Below the pieces are notes generated by a model. The model ran no database searches. It was not told the DNA's origin and saw only the letters and a program-made list of their open reading frames with translations. A stretch of 50,990 nucleotides of DNA, taken from an uncultured Clostridia bacterium (lineage in GTDB: Bacteria; Bacillota; Clostridia; Christensenellales; Aristaeellaceae). Position 1 is the first letter of the stretch. Each line of letters starts with the position of its first letter. The DNA is taken from contig CAMVFE010000014.1 in NCBI GenBank assembly GCA_947166705.1, positions 1 to 50,990 on the forward strand, given 5' to 3'. Shown here one piece after another: positions 43,832 to 50,990 of the stretch. Both the position numbers and the translations under genes were made by a program.

Positions 43832-46359
43832 GCCTTGGATTCCTCCTTGATTCTTCTGATCTCCCGGAGCACAAGCTTCATGTCGATCGGCTTGGCGATA
43901 TGCCCGTTCATGCCGGCCGCCAGGCATTCCGCCACGTTCTCGGAAAAAGCGTCCGCCGTCATCGCGATGATGGGAATACCGGCCGCCCACGGATCGTCCA
44001 GCTTCCGGATGGCCCGGGTCGCCTCGATACCGTTCATCTCCGGCATCTGGACGTCCATGAAGATCAGGCTGAACTCCCCTTTTTCGGCGCGGGCCATGCG
44101 CTCCACGGCCAGGCGTCCGTTCCCGGCGCGCTCCGTCCCGATGCCGTGCATCTGCAGCAGCATGGAGATGATTTCCCAGTTGATATCGTTGTCCTCCGCC
44201 ACCAGGACGCGCATCCCTGCCAGGTCGGCGTTTTCGGCGTCCGGATCCGCGGGGGCGGGCTTGCTGCCCATGATCTCGCTGAGCTTTTCATACAGGGTGG
44301 ACCGGAACAGCGGCTTGCTGATGAAGCCGTTCACGCCGGCCTCCCGCGCCGCATCTTCCATATCAGACAGGTCATAGGCGGAGATCAGCAGAATGGGGAG
44401 GTCCCCGCCCGCTCCGGCGCGGATCTGGCGCGCGGCTTCGGTTCCGTCCATGTCCGGCATCTTCCAGTCCAGGATCACCGCCCCGTAATCCTTTCCGGCC
44501 GCCGCCATCCGGACGGCCTCCGCGCCGGAGGCGGCGGTATCCGTCTCGGCCCCGATAGAGCGCAGGGTATCCTTTGCGGTTTCCAGCAGCACCGGGTCGT
44601 CATCGGCCAGCAGGACGCGGATCGGCGGCAGCATCAGGCTTTCCGCCTGCCGGTCCGCCAGCGGGATGTCCAGCGTCACGGTAAACGTGGTCCCTTTTCC
44701 CACCTCGCTCCGGCAGTCGATGGTTCCGTGCATCAGGTCGATCATCTGCCGGGTGATCGCCAGTCCCAGCCCCGTTCCCTGGATGGAGTTCACGCGGCTG
44801 TCCGTCTGTCGGGAGAAGGGCTGGTACATCTTCTCCATGAATTCGGGCGTCATGCCCATGCCGGTGTCGGCCACCGTATAGACCAGGCGGGCGTTTTTTT
44901 CCGTTTCGCCCGGCTCCTCCCGCATGTCCACGCATACCTGTCCTCCGGGCTGGGTATATTTGATTGCGTTGGACAGCAGGTTGATCAGGATCTGGTTGAT
45001 CCGCAGCTGGTCGGCGTACAGGTACTCATGCTCGAAGTGGTTGATGCGGAAATTGAAATCGATGTTCTTCTCCCGGACCATCGGCTGGGAAATGTTCACC
45101 AGGTTCTCGGCGCATTCCGCGATGGAGAAGGTGACCGGGCTCAGGGTCAGCTTCCCGCTCTCCACCTTGGAGATATCCAGGATGTCGTTGATCAGGGTCA
45201 GCAGATGGCTGCTGGCCTGGTTGATCTTGTGCAGCTTGTCCCGAACCGCGGCGGGGTCCTCCACGCTCTTTCCCGCCAGGGTCGTCAGCCCGACGATGGC
45301 GTTCATGGGCGTGCGGATGTCATGGGACATGGTGGACAGGAAATCGGTCTTGGCCTGGTTCGCCCGTTCCGCCTCGGCGGCGGCAGCCTTCAGCTGCCGG
45401 TTGAACGCCGTCAGGAACGCCAGGTTGAAGGCCAGCAGCAGAAGAAGCCCCGCGGTCACGATGCCGATCAGCGTCCAGTTCACCACCGCGCGGCCCAGCT
45501 CATCCTCGGGAATCATCGTCACCAGGATCCAGTCATCAGTGGAGCTGACGCGGGTATGGGCCATCAGGCAGCGCCGCCCCGTGGAATTCCTGATCCCGAC
45601 GATACCCGGCGCGCCCGCGACGCTCTTTTTCAGCGCTTCCAGCTCCGCGGCGCTGGGGTTGTTGTAGGACTGGTAGAATTCAAACAGGTTGGAATTCTTG
45701 AAGGACCGTCCCCGGATGATGTAGTTTCCTGCCGTGTCAATCAGGGATATTTCCGCCTGCCGGTATTCCTCGGTCGGGAAAACCCAGCGCTGTTCAAAGG
45801 CGGAGACCGGAATAATCCGGAGCAGCGCCGCCCGGACCTCCCCGCCGGTTTCCACGTCCCGCAGCGTCAGGGGGCTGCAGAAGGCGATGGACTGCAGGGC
45901 GTTGACCGGATTCGTATAGGCGCGGGTCACCTTCACCGTGCTGCCCTCCTGCAGGAACGCCTCCATTCCGCCGCTGAAAATGTCGATGTTTCTGTAGGAG
46001 ACGGCGTGGTCCGCGCTGCCGGGTGCCTCGGCTGTGGACAGGCCGCTCAGCCCCTGTCCGTCGTCCGTCAGGATATGGGCCGTCACCCCTTCGGTGTCGA
46101 TCGACCGCCGGACAAATTCAATCGCTTCCGCGTCGGTCATCCCGCCTGCGTTGATATAGGCCGCCCAGCTGTTGCAGACCTGCTGCTCTCCCACCAGGTA
46201 GTTGGTGGTCACGCGCTCCATGGCGACCGTCATGTTCTCAAACGCCTCCGTCTTGGACGCGGTCATGTTCTGCTGCTCGCTGCTGACATAGAGCGAAACA
46301 AAGGCCATGATGGCCAGGATGATGAGCACGTTCCCCAGGATCATCAGGCTCTTCTTCAT
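43828..46359 (-). CDS. Hybrid sensor histidine kinase with two receiver domains
   Basis: An 843-residue membrane kinase. An N-terminal helix (residues 7-25), an extracellular Cache-like sensor region (about 30-290) and a second helix (about 295-318) precede the HisKA box with H346 in MSHDIRTPMN. HATPase motifs follow (NLLSNAIKY, ADTGMGM, GTGLGLAI), then two receiver domains with D631 (VILDWKMPDMDG) and D769 (LIFMDVQMPEMNG). No DNA-binding output or partner regulator is encoded nearby. The overlapping solute-binding lipoprotein suggests a complex that senses an external ligand. The promoter is 125 nt upstream. Confidence 0.94.
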   Translation of the reverse strand: MKKSLMILGNVLIILAIMAFVSLYVSSEQQNMTASKTEAFENMTVAMERVTTNYLVGEQQVCNSWAAYINAGGMTDAEAIEFVRRSIDTEGVTAHILTDDGQGLSGLSTAEAPGSADHAVSYRNIDIFSGGMEAFLQEGSTVKVTRAYTNPVNALQSIAFCSPLTLRDVETGGEVRAALLRIIPVSAFEQRWVFPTEEYRQAEISLIDTAGNYIIRGRSFKNSNLFEFYQSYNNPSAAELEALKKSVAGAPGIVGIRNSTGRRCLMAHTRVSSTDDWILVTMIPEDELGRAVVNWTLIGIVTAGLLLLLAFNLAFLTAFNRQLKAAAAEAERANQAKTDFLSTMSHDIRTPMNAIVGLTTLAGKSVEDPAAVRDKLHKINQASSHLLTLINDILDISKVESGKLTLSPVTFSIAECAENLVNISQPMVREKNIDFNFRINHFEHEYLYADQLRINQILINLLSNAIKYTQPGGQVCVDMREEPGETEKNARLVYTVADTGMGMTPEFMEKMYQPFSRQTDSRVNSIQGTGLGLAITRQMIDLMHGTIDCRSEVGKGTTFTVTLDIPLADRQAESLMLPPIRVLLADDDPVLLETAKDTLRSIGAETDTAASGAEAVRMAAAGKDYGAVILDWKMPDMDGTEAARQIRAGAGGDLPILLISAYDLSDMEDAAREAGVNGFISKPLFRSTLYEKLSEIMGSKPAPADPDAENADLAGMRVLVAEDNDINWEIISMLLQMHGIGTERAGNGRLAVERMARAEKGEFSLIFMDVQMPEMNGIEATRAIRKLDDPWAAGIPIIAMTADAFSENVAECLAAGMNGHIAKPIDMKLVLREIRRIKEESKA

Positions 46360-46483
46360 CGTTTCACCCCTGTCCGCGTCCGTTCATGCCGGCTCCGGCG
46401 CGCAAATCTGCCCGGCGTTCTCCTCCCGGGCCGCCGATGCGGTCGTCTTTCCTGCTTTGCGGTTCATTTTTTCCACCGCTTTC

Positions 46484-46512
46484 ATTATACGGGCGAAGGC
46501 TCCGAAAAGCAA
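46484..46512 (-). promoter_or_regulatory. Promoter of sensor kinase gene
   Basis: TTGCTT (46512-46507), 17-nt spacer and consensus TATAAT (46489-46484) on the minus strand. Confidence 0.7.
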
Positions 46513-46661
46513 GGGGGAGCCCACTCTCCGGCGCGCGCCGCCGCCGGATGCCCCCGGCTTTCCGTCCTCGCGCGGGGGCGCCGCAGAGGGCAGGATGAAG
46601 CCGCGGATCATGGGAGGGCGGTTCCCAGGATCATGGCCGGGATGCAAAGCTGCCGCTTCTG
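46513..46661. other. Intergenic stretch between divergent promoters
   Basis: No gene or clear structure is visible in this GC-rich interval between the kinase promoter and the hemolysin III-family promoter. Confidence 0.4.
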
Positions 46662-46670
46662 TGTTAAAAT
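46662..46670 (+). promoter_or_regulatory. Extended -10 promoter of hemolysin III-family gene
   Basis: TGTTAAAAT (TG-n-TAAAAT). The -35 region is weak. It lies about 38 nt before the start codon. Confidence 0.6.
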
Positions 46671-46707
46671 GGTCGGGACGCAATACTCCTGAAAGGAAGA
46701 ACCCCGC

Positions 46708-47358
46708 ATGAAAAAGCTGCCTTCCAACGAACCCCCGAAGCGCTCCGTGCTGGAGGAAGTCGGCAACGCCGTCGTCCATGGCGTGGGCGCTCTTCTGAGC
46801 ATCGCGGGCACCGTGCTGCTCCTGCTCCGGGCCCGCAGCGGCGCCATGGTTTTCTCCGCCGCGGTCTACGGCGCCTGCCTGATCCTGCTCTTCCTGATGA
46901 GCTGCCTGTACCATTCCTTCCGGAGCGGCTCCCGGGTCAAGCGGCTCTGGCGCCGCTTCGATTACTGCTCCATCTACCTGCTCATCGGCGGCACCTTTAC
47001 GCCCTTCTGGCTGGTCTTCTGGGGAAATACCCTGGGCACGGTGCTCTGCGCGGTCCAGTGGGCCGTGATCATCACCGGTATCACCCTGATCTCCGTCTTC
47101 GGGCCGGGCCGCGTCCGTTGGATCCATATGACGCTGTATATCGTCATGGGCTGGAGCGCCCTGGTGTTCCTGCCGGAAATGATCCGCGTCAATCCTCCCC
47201 TCTTCTGGTATACCCTGGCCGGCGGCGTCATCTACACCCTGGGCATCATTCCCTTTGCCATCAAGTCCAGGGGCGCCCATTTTATCTGGCATTTCTTCGT
47301 CTTCTTCGGTGCCCTGGCCCAGTGGCTGGGAATCTATCTTCACCTTTACCTGCCGTAA
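46708..47358 (+). CDS. Hemolysin III (TrhA/YqfA)-family membrane protein
   Basis: A 216-residue protein with seven hydrophobic segments. Family positions include EEVGNAVVHGVGA, the SCLYHSFRSG block with the conserved histidine, FDYCSIYLLIGGTFTP and the C-terminal HFIWHFFVFFGALAQ. The fold is related to adiponectin receptors with a possible metal site made of the histidines. Despite the name, a role in membrane energetics or lipid state is more likely than hemolysis. Single gene; AAGGA lies about 10 nt before ATG. Confidence 0.92.
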   Translation: MKKLPSNEPPKRSVLEEVGNAVVHGVGALLSIAGTVLLLLRARSGAMVFSAAVYGACLILLFLMSCLYHSFRSGSRVKRLWRRFDYCSIYLLIGGTFTPFWLVFWGNTLGTVLCAVQWAVIITGITLISVFGPGRVRWIHMTLYIVMGWSALVFLPEMIRVNPPLFWYTLAGGVIYTLGIIPFAIKSRGAHFIWHFFVFFGALAQWLGIYLHLYLP

Positions 47359-47446
47359 CCGCTCCGCCTTCGGGCAGGTGCCGCGCGCCGGGACAGGCGC
47401 CGCGCCGTCCGCGGGATGCTGCGCGGTTCTTTCTCAGGATGATTTC

Positions 47447-47475
47447 TTGACAAAGGATTCTGTTTAAAATATAAT
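47447..47475 (+). promoter_or_regulatory. Promoter of TetR-CPBP operon
   Basis: Consensus TTGACA (47447-47452), 17-nt spacer and consensus TATAAT (47470-47475). Confidence 0.9.
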
Positions 47476-47487
47476 AACATATGTTAT
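47474..47487. promoter_or_regulatory. Likely TetR operator
   Basis: ATAACATATGTTAT is a perfect 14-bp palindrome. It overlaps the last bases of the -10 box and the transcription start, so a bound dimer would block the promoter of the TetR gene that follows. Confidence 0.72.
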
Positions 47488-47507
47488 AGTATTGTGAGGT
47501 GAAGCGG

Positions 47508-48062
47508 ATGCCCAGAAAGCCGGTCACGACAAGGGAAGCGATGATCGAAGGTGCCTTCGCTCTGATCCGGGAACAGGGGCATGAAGCGCTGACCGTCAGG
47601 AACCTTGCCGCTTTTCTGGGATGTTCCACGCAGCCGGTCATGTATCAGTTTCCGGATACCGGGGTGTTGAAGGAGCTGGCCTATCAGAAGGCCGACGCCT
47701 TTCACAGCGCATATATCCTTGCGGGCGGGGATCTGCTGGAAATCGGAATCAGATATATCCGTTTTGCCGAAGAGGAGCCGCGGCTGTTCCGCTTTCTCTT
47801 TCAGTCCGGCCGTTTTTCGGGTCTCAGCCTGGAGGACCTGATCCGCGCTCCGGAAGCGGCGGATGTGCTGGCCGCGGTCAGATCGGAGGGAGAACTGACG
47901 GCGGAAGAAGCCGCGGCCTTCTTTGAGCCCCTGGCGGCTGTGGTTCACGGTTACGCGAGCCTGATCGCGAACAATGGGATGAAATATGATCCTGACGCAA
48001 TCCGGAAAGCCCTGCTGATGATTGCGGATGGAATCGGGAGAGGGAGAAATCAGAATGACTAA
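47508..48062 (+). CDS. TetR/AcrR-family regulator
   Basis: A 184-residue repressor-type protein. The N-terminal helix-turn-helix (residues about 8-52) contains EGAFALIREQGHEALTVRNL and STQPVMYQF, with an altered recognition helix. The C-terminal part is a ligand-binding dimer domain (AFFEPLAAVVHGYASLIANN). ATG 47508 has GAGGTG 6 nt upstream; a GTG three codons earlier is less likely. A perfect palindrome in its promoter suggests autoregulation. It overlaps the downstream CPBP gene by 8 nt, so the regulator and the protease are controlled together. Confidence 0.9.
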   Translation: MPRKPVTTREAMIEGAFALIREQGHEALTVRNLAAFLGCSTQPVMYQFPDTGVLKELAYQKADAFHSAYILAGGDLLEIGIRYIRFAEEEPRLFRFLFQSGRFSGLSLEDLIRAPEAADVLAAVRSEGELTAEEAAAFFEPLAAVVHGYASLIANNGMKYDPDAIRKALLMIADGIGRGRNQND

Positions 48063-48798
48063 GCTGTATCGGAAGAGTGAGATCACCTTTGCGGTCCTGT
48101 GGATCGCTGCCTATGTAGTCCTGACAAGCCTTGCGGACCAGCTCTCCGAGTCTGTCGGCATCATAAAGTCCGTTACGGCCGCGGTGCATGCCGCGATGTC
48201 CCTGATCCTTTTTTTCTGGATCCGGAACAATCACCTGGGCGAAAAATACGGCTTTCGCAGGCCCGCGATTCCCGCGAAGCGTTTTCTGTATTATGTCCCG
48301 CTGATTCTCATCGCGTCGGCCTCCCTCTGGCGCGGATTCAAAACGCAGTACGGTTTTCCGGAAGCCGCGCTGTATATCGTCAGCATGTGCTGTGTCGGCT
48401 TTCTGGAGGAGGTTATTTTCCGCGGGCTGCTGTTCCGCGCCATGGAAAAAGACAATCTGCGGTCAGCGATTCTGGTTTCTTCGCTGACATTCGGGATCGG
48501 GCATATCGTGAATCTGTTCAACGGAAGCGGCAGGGATATCGTCTCGTCGCTCATCCAGATCGTATTCGCCGTTCTGGTCGGATTTGTTCTCGTATGGATC
48601 TTTTACCACGGGAAGTCCCTGATTCCCTGTATTCTGTTTCATTCGGCCAATAACGCGCTGAATGTGTTTTCCGCGGAAGGGAGCATCGGCCCGCGAGCGG
48701 AAATGATCCTCAATCTGGCGGTCGTCATCGTCCTGCTGGGCGGATACTTATGCTATCTGGTCAGGACATTTCCCCTGAATAAAAAGCAGCCGCGGTGA
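48055..48798 (+). CDS. CPBP-family intramembrane metalloprotease
   Basis: A 247-residue membrane protein with about seven hydrophobic helices. The Abi/CAAX-like motifs are FLEEVIFRGLLFR (EExxxR), the histidine in TFGIGHIVNLF and the later LFHSANNALNVF. Family members cleave within membranes and have roles in processing, bacteriocin immunity or signalling. ATG 48055 has AGGGAG 8 nt upstream and overlaps the TetR stop by 8 nt. The substrate is unknown. Confidence 0.91.
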   Translation: MTKLYRKSEITFAVLWIAAYVVLTSLADQLSESVGIIKSVTAAVHAAMSLILFFWIRNNHLGEKYGFRRPAIPAKRFLYYVPLILIASASLWRGFKTQYGFPEAALYIVSMCCVGFLEEVIFRGLLFRAMEKDNLRSAILVSSLTFGIGHIVNLFNGSGRDIVSSLIQIVFAVLVGFVLVWIFYHGKSLIPCILFHSANNALNVFSAEGSIGPRAEMILNLAVVIVLLGGYLCYLVRTFPLNKKQPR

Positions 48799-48807
48799 AC
48801 GCGGAAA

Positions 48808-48843
48808 AACAGAGCGGAAAGCAGCTTTCCGCTCTGTTTTTTT
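48808..48843. terminator. Bidirectional terminator
   Basis: AACAGAGCGGAAAG (48808-48821) and CTTTCCGCTCTGTT (48825-48838) form a 14-bp stem. T-runs follow on both strands, serving the CPBP gene and the convergent aldolase gene. Confidence 0.9.
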
Positions 48844-48867
48844 CACCGTTGGTCCGTTCCCCGGGTT

Positions 48868-49908
48868 TCAGTTTTCCCTCCCGCTCAGCGCCGCCTCCAG
48901 CGCCGCGAGATCCTCCTCCGTCGTGGACCAGCTGGTCGCGAACCGGACGACGCTGCGGTTTTCATCCGCCTTTTCCCAGAAGCTGAACCGGACCTTCCCG
49001 GCCAGCTTTTTCATTTCTTCATGATCCAGCAGGATGAACTGCTGGTTGGTCGGGGATTCCAGCGCGAAGGTGAGCCCCGCCCTCCGGAAGATGTCCTTCA
49101 TCCTTTCCGCCATGTCGATGGCATGGCGGCTGATCCGGAAATACAGATCGTCCGTGAACAGCGCGTCGAACTGAACACCCAGCAGCCGGCCCTTCGCGAG
49201 CAGCGCGCCCCGCCGCTTGACGGAAGTCAGGAAGTGCTTTGGCCGCCCGCCCCGCGTGAATACGGCCGCCTCGCCGCACAGCGCGCCGACCTTGGTGCCG
49301 CCGATATAGAACACGTCGCAAAGCCGCGCCATCTCCGCAAGCGTCAGATCCGCCGCCGGGCTCATCAGCCCGTACCCGAGCCGCGCCCCATCGATGAACA
49401 GCGAGATCCCGTACTCCCGGCAGACGCCGCTGACGGCCTCGAGCTCCGCCTTCGTGTACAGCGTCCCGTACTCCGTGGGATAAGACAGGTAGACCATCCC
49501 CGGGCGGGTCATATGCTCATGATTCTCATCCGCTTCATAATCCGCCAGGTATCCCGCCAGGTCCTCCGCCCGAATCTTCCCGTTTTCCTGGGGAAGCTCC
49601 AGCACCTCGTGCCCGGTGAACTCGATGGCGCCGGCTTCATGGGCGCTGATATGCCCGGTTTTCGCCGCGATCACGCCTTCGTAGTCCGCCAGCATCGTGG
49701 AAATGATGACGGCGTTGGCCTGCGTGCCGCCGACGAGGAACTCAACCTCCGCGCTCTCCAGCTCGCAGGCCTTCCGGATCTTTTCCTTCGCGGCCTCGCA
49801 CCAGGCGTCCGCCCCGTAGCCGGGCATCGGTTCCAGGTTCGTTTCCGTCAGCCGCCGCAGCACCTCGGGATGCGCACCGCAGATATAGTCGCTTTCAAAG
49901 GATACCAT
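48868..49908 (-). CDS. Threonine aldolase-family PLP enzyme
   Basis: A 346-residue fold-type I PLP enzyme. Family parts are VSFESDYICGAHPEV, FLVGGTQANAVII, GHISAHEAGAIEFTGH, FIDGARLGYGL and the PLP lysine K206 in FYIGGTKVGALCGEA. Low-specificity L-threonine aldolases cleave threonine to glycine and acetaldehyde; related beta-eliminating lyases cannot be excluded. ATG 49908 has GGAG about 10 nt upstream, while GTG 49917 has it too close. It lies 36 nt after an AGCS symporter gene and may share its transcript. Confidence 0.88.
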   Translation of the reverse strand: MVSFESDYICGAHPEVLRRLTETNLEPMPGYGADAWCEAAKEKIRKACELESAEVEFLVGGTQANAVIISTMLADYEGVIAAKTGHISAHEAGAIEFTGHEVLELPQENGKIRAEDLAGYLADYEADENHEHMTRPGMVYLSYPTEYGTLYTKAELEAVSGVCREYGISLFIDGARLGYGLMSPAADLTLAEMARLCDVFYIGGTKVGALCGEAAVFTRGGRPKHFLTSVKRRGALLAKGRLLGVQFDALFTDDLYFRISRHAIDMAERMKDIFRRAGLTFALESPTNQQFILLDHEEMKKLAGKVRFSFWEKADENRSVVRFATSWSTTEEDLAALEAALSGREN

Positions 49909-49944
49909 GCTCTCCACGCTCCGTCTGTATTCTCCGCGCCCGGT

Positions 49945-50990
49945 TTATTCCTCGTCCGGGGTCGCGGGCATGCTTTCCTCTTCCGCCTGGAGATCCTGGA
50001 AGGCGGAGTACATGGGCTCCTCCTTCGATCCGCGCATCACCCGGTTCACGTAGTTCTTCGTGATCTTCGCCACCACGCCGGACAGGGCGATCACGCCGAT
50101 CAGGTTGGGGATCATCATCAGCCCGTTAAAGGTGTCAGCCAGATCCCAGGCCAGGTTGTTTCCCATCACTGCGCCGCCGAACACCAGCAGCACGAAAATC
50201 ACCCGATAGGGAATCGTCCGTTTCTCGCCCAGCAGGTATTCGCAGGCTTTGGTGCCGTAGTGGCTCCAGCCCAGCACCGTGGAGAAGGCGAAGAGCATGA
50301 TGGAAACCGCGATGAAGGCGGATCCGATGAAGCCGAACTGCTTGTCGAAAACCGAGGAGACCAGGTTGGCGTTGCTGAGGCTCAGTGTCGCGCCGGCGCT
50401 GTTGACGTACGTCTCGCTGGCCAGCCTGCCGGTCCCCAGGTCGATGAGCCCGGAGGACAGGATGGAGAAGGCCGTCAGGGTGCAGACGACGATGGTGTCC
50501 GCGAACACCTCAAAGATGCCCCACATGCCCTGCTTCACAGGCTCCCGCACATTGGAATTGGAATGGACCATGACCGAGGAGCCGAGGCCCGCCTCGTTGG
50601 AAAAGACGCCGCGCTTCATGCCCATCTCGATGGCCAGCCGGATGCCGTAACCCACCACGCCGCCGGCCGCCGCCTGCATCCCGAAGGCGCCGCGGAAAAT
50701 CGCGCCGAACACGGAGCGGACATGGGAAATATTGATGAAGAAGATCGCCACCGTACCCACCATGTACAGGATCACCATGAAGGGGACGATCTTTTCCGTC
50801 ACCGCGGCGATCCGCTTCAGTCCGCCGACCACCACCAGGCCGACAAGCACCATGATGATCAGTCCGGTCACCCAGGTGGGAATGCCGAACACCGCATCCA
50901 TGTTCCCGCTGATGGAATTGACCTGGGTCATGTTCCCGATGCCGAAGGAGGCGATCAGGCAGAACAGGGAGAACAGCCAGGCCAGCACCT
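49945..50990 (-). CDS. Sodium:alanine/glycine symporter (AGCS), 5' end outside window
   Basis: The visible 347 codons belong to an alanine/glycine:cation symporter of the AlsT/DagA type. Features include SFGIGNMTQVNSISGNM near the cut, GVFSNEAGLGSSVMVHSNS and VLGWSHYGTKACEYLLG. Eight or more helices are visible. It imports small neutral amino acids with sodium. The N-terminal part, about 100 residues in the family, lies beyond the right edge. The threonine aldolase gene follows. Confidence 0.92.
   Translation of the reverse strand, partial: VLAWLFSLFCLIASFGIGNMTQVNSISGNMDAVFGIPTWVTGLIIMVLVGLVVVGGLKRIAAVTEKIVPFMVILYMVGTVAIFFINISHVRSVFGAIFRGAFGMQAAAGGVVGYGIRLAIEMGMKRGVFSNEAGLGSSVMVHSNSNVREPVKQGMWGIFEVFADTIVVCTLTAFSILSSGLIDLGTGRLASETYVNSAGATLSLSNANLVSSVFDKQFGFIGSAFIAVSIMLFAFSTVLGWSHYGTKACEYLLGEKRTIPYRVIFVLLVFGGAVMGNNLAWDLADTFNGLMMIPNLIGVIALSGVVAKITKNYVNRVMRGSKEEPMYSAFQDLQAEEESMPATPDEE

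Noticed and set aside
43900-46692. 930-codon plus-strand frame
   Set aside because: It is antisense to the hybrid sensor kinase, whose motifs are complete.

Overview
The window looks like a chromosomal segment from a high-GC Bacillota of class Clostridia, probably an anaerobic gut or rumen bacterium. This is inferred from the T-box leader, strong AGGAGG-type ribosome binding sites, the DUF3048, DUF4342, DUF6171 and PFL/UPF0210 families, an NADP-type GdhA and sigma-A promoters. There are no rRNA or tRNA genes, insertion sequences, phage genes or CRISPR arrays. Because of the high GC content, most real genes have long open frames on the opposite strand; these were discarded.

Layout. 1-2.4 kb: an unusual HTH-cupin-acyl-CoA synthetase fusion, cut by the left edge, behind a T-box leader with its own promoter and terminator. 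2.5-9 kb: a secreted SH3-like protein, an HTH/P-loop/CYTH fusion, an FMN-binding PPOX-family protein, a MetY-type sulfhydrylase with a long leader, a small membrane protein with a DUF4342 protein, and a PlsC-like acyltransferase. 9.1-15.9 kb: an efflux block (two MATE transporters and a heterodimeric ABC exporter). 16.2-19.7 kb: a GH51 arabinofuranosidase, a DUF6171 protein, the decayed tail of a sugar permease, cysK, and an internally deleted anti-sigma-type kinase.

19.9-35.1 kb: fifteen tightly packed minus-strand genes running from an ACT/PFL pair through obg, yhbY, murC, alr, a membrane protein, rsmD, coaD, a coiled-coil protein, a YhiN-type flavoprotein, a DEDDh exonuclease, a nucleoside kinase and argH to a second O-acetylhomoserine sulfhydrylase. 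A main promoter precedes the first gene and an internal promoter lies before the exonuclease gene.

35.3-39 kb: a DUF3048 lipoprotein-like protein, a patatin-type phospholipase and gdhA. 39.1-42.3 kb: a polar amino-acid ABC importer operon ending in a DapF/CntK-like racemase, with a terminator between the binding-protein gene and the permease gene. 42.5-46.4 kb: a hybrid sensor kinase overlapping a solute-binding lipoprotein gene. 46.7-48.8 kb: a hemolysin III-family protein, then a TetR-CPBP protease operon whose promoter carries a perfect palindrome. 48.9-50.99 kb: a threonine aldolase and an AGCS-type sodium/alanine symporter cut by the right edge.

Themes are sulfur and amino-acid metabolism (two sulfhydrylases, cysK, argH, gdhA, amino-acid uptake), cell-wall precursor synthesis (murC, alr) and export. 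The most interesting items are the T-box-controlled regulator-enzyme fusion, the HTH/kinase/CYTH fusion, the racemase coupled to an amino-acid importer, and two degraded gene remnants.
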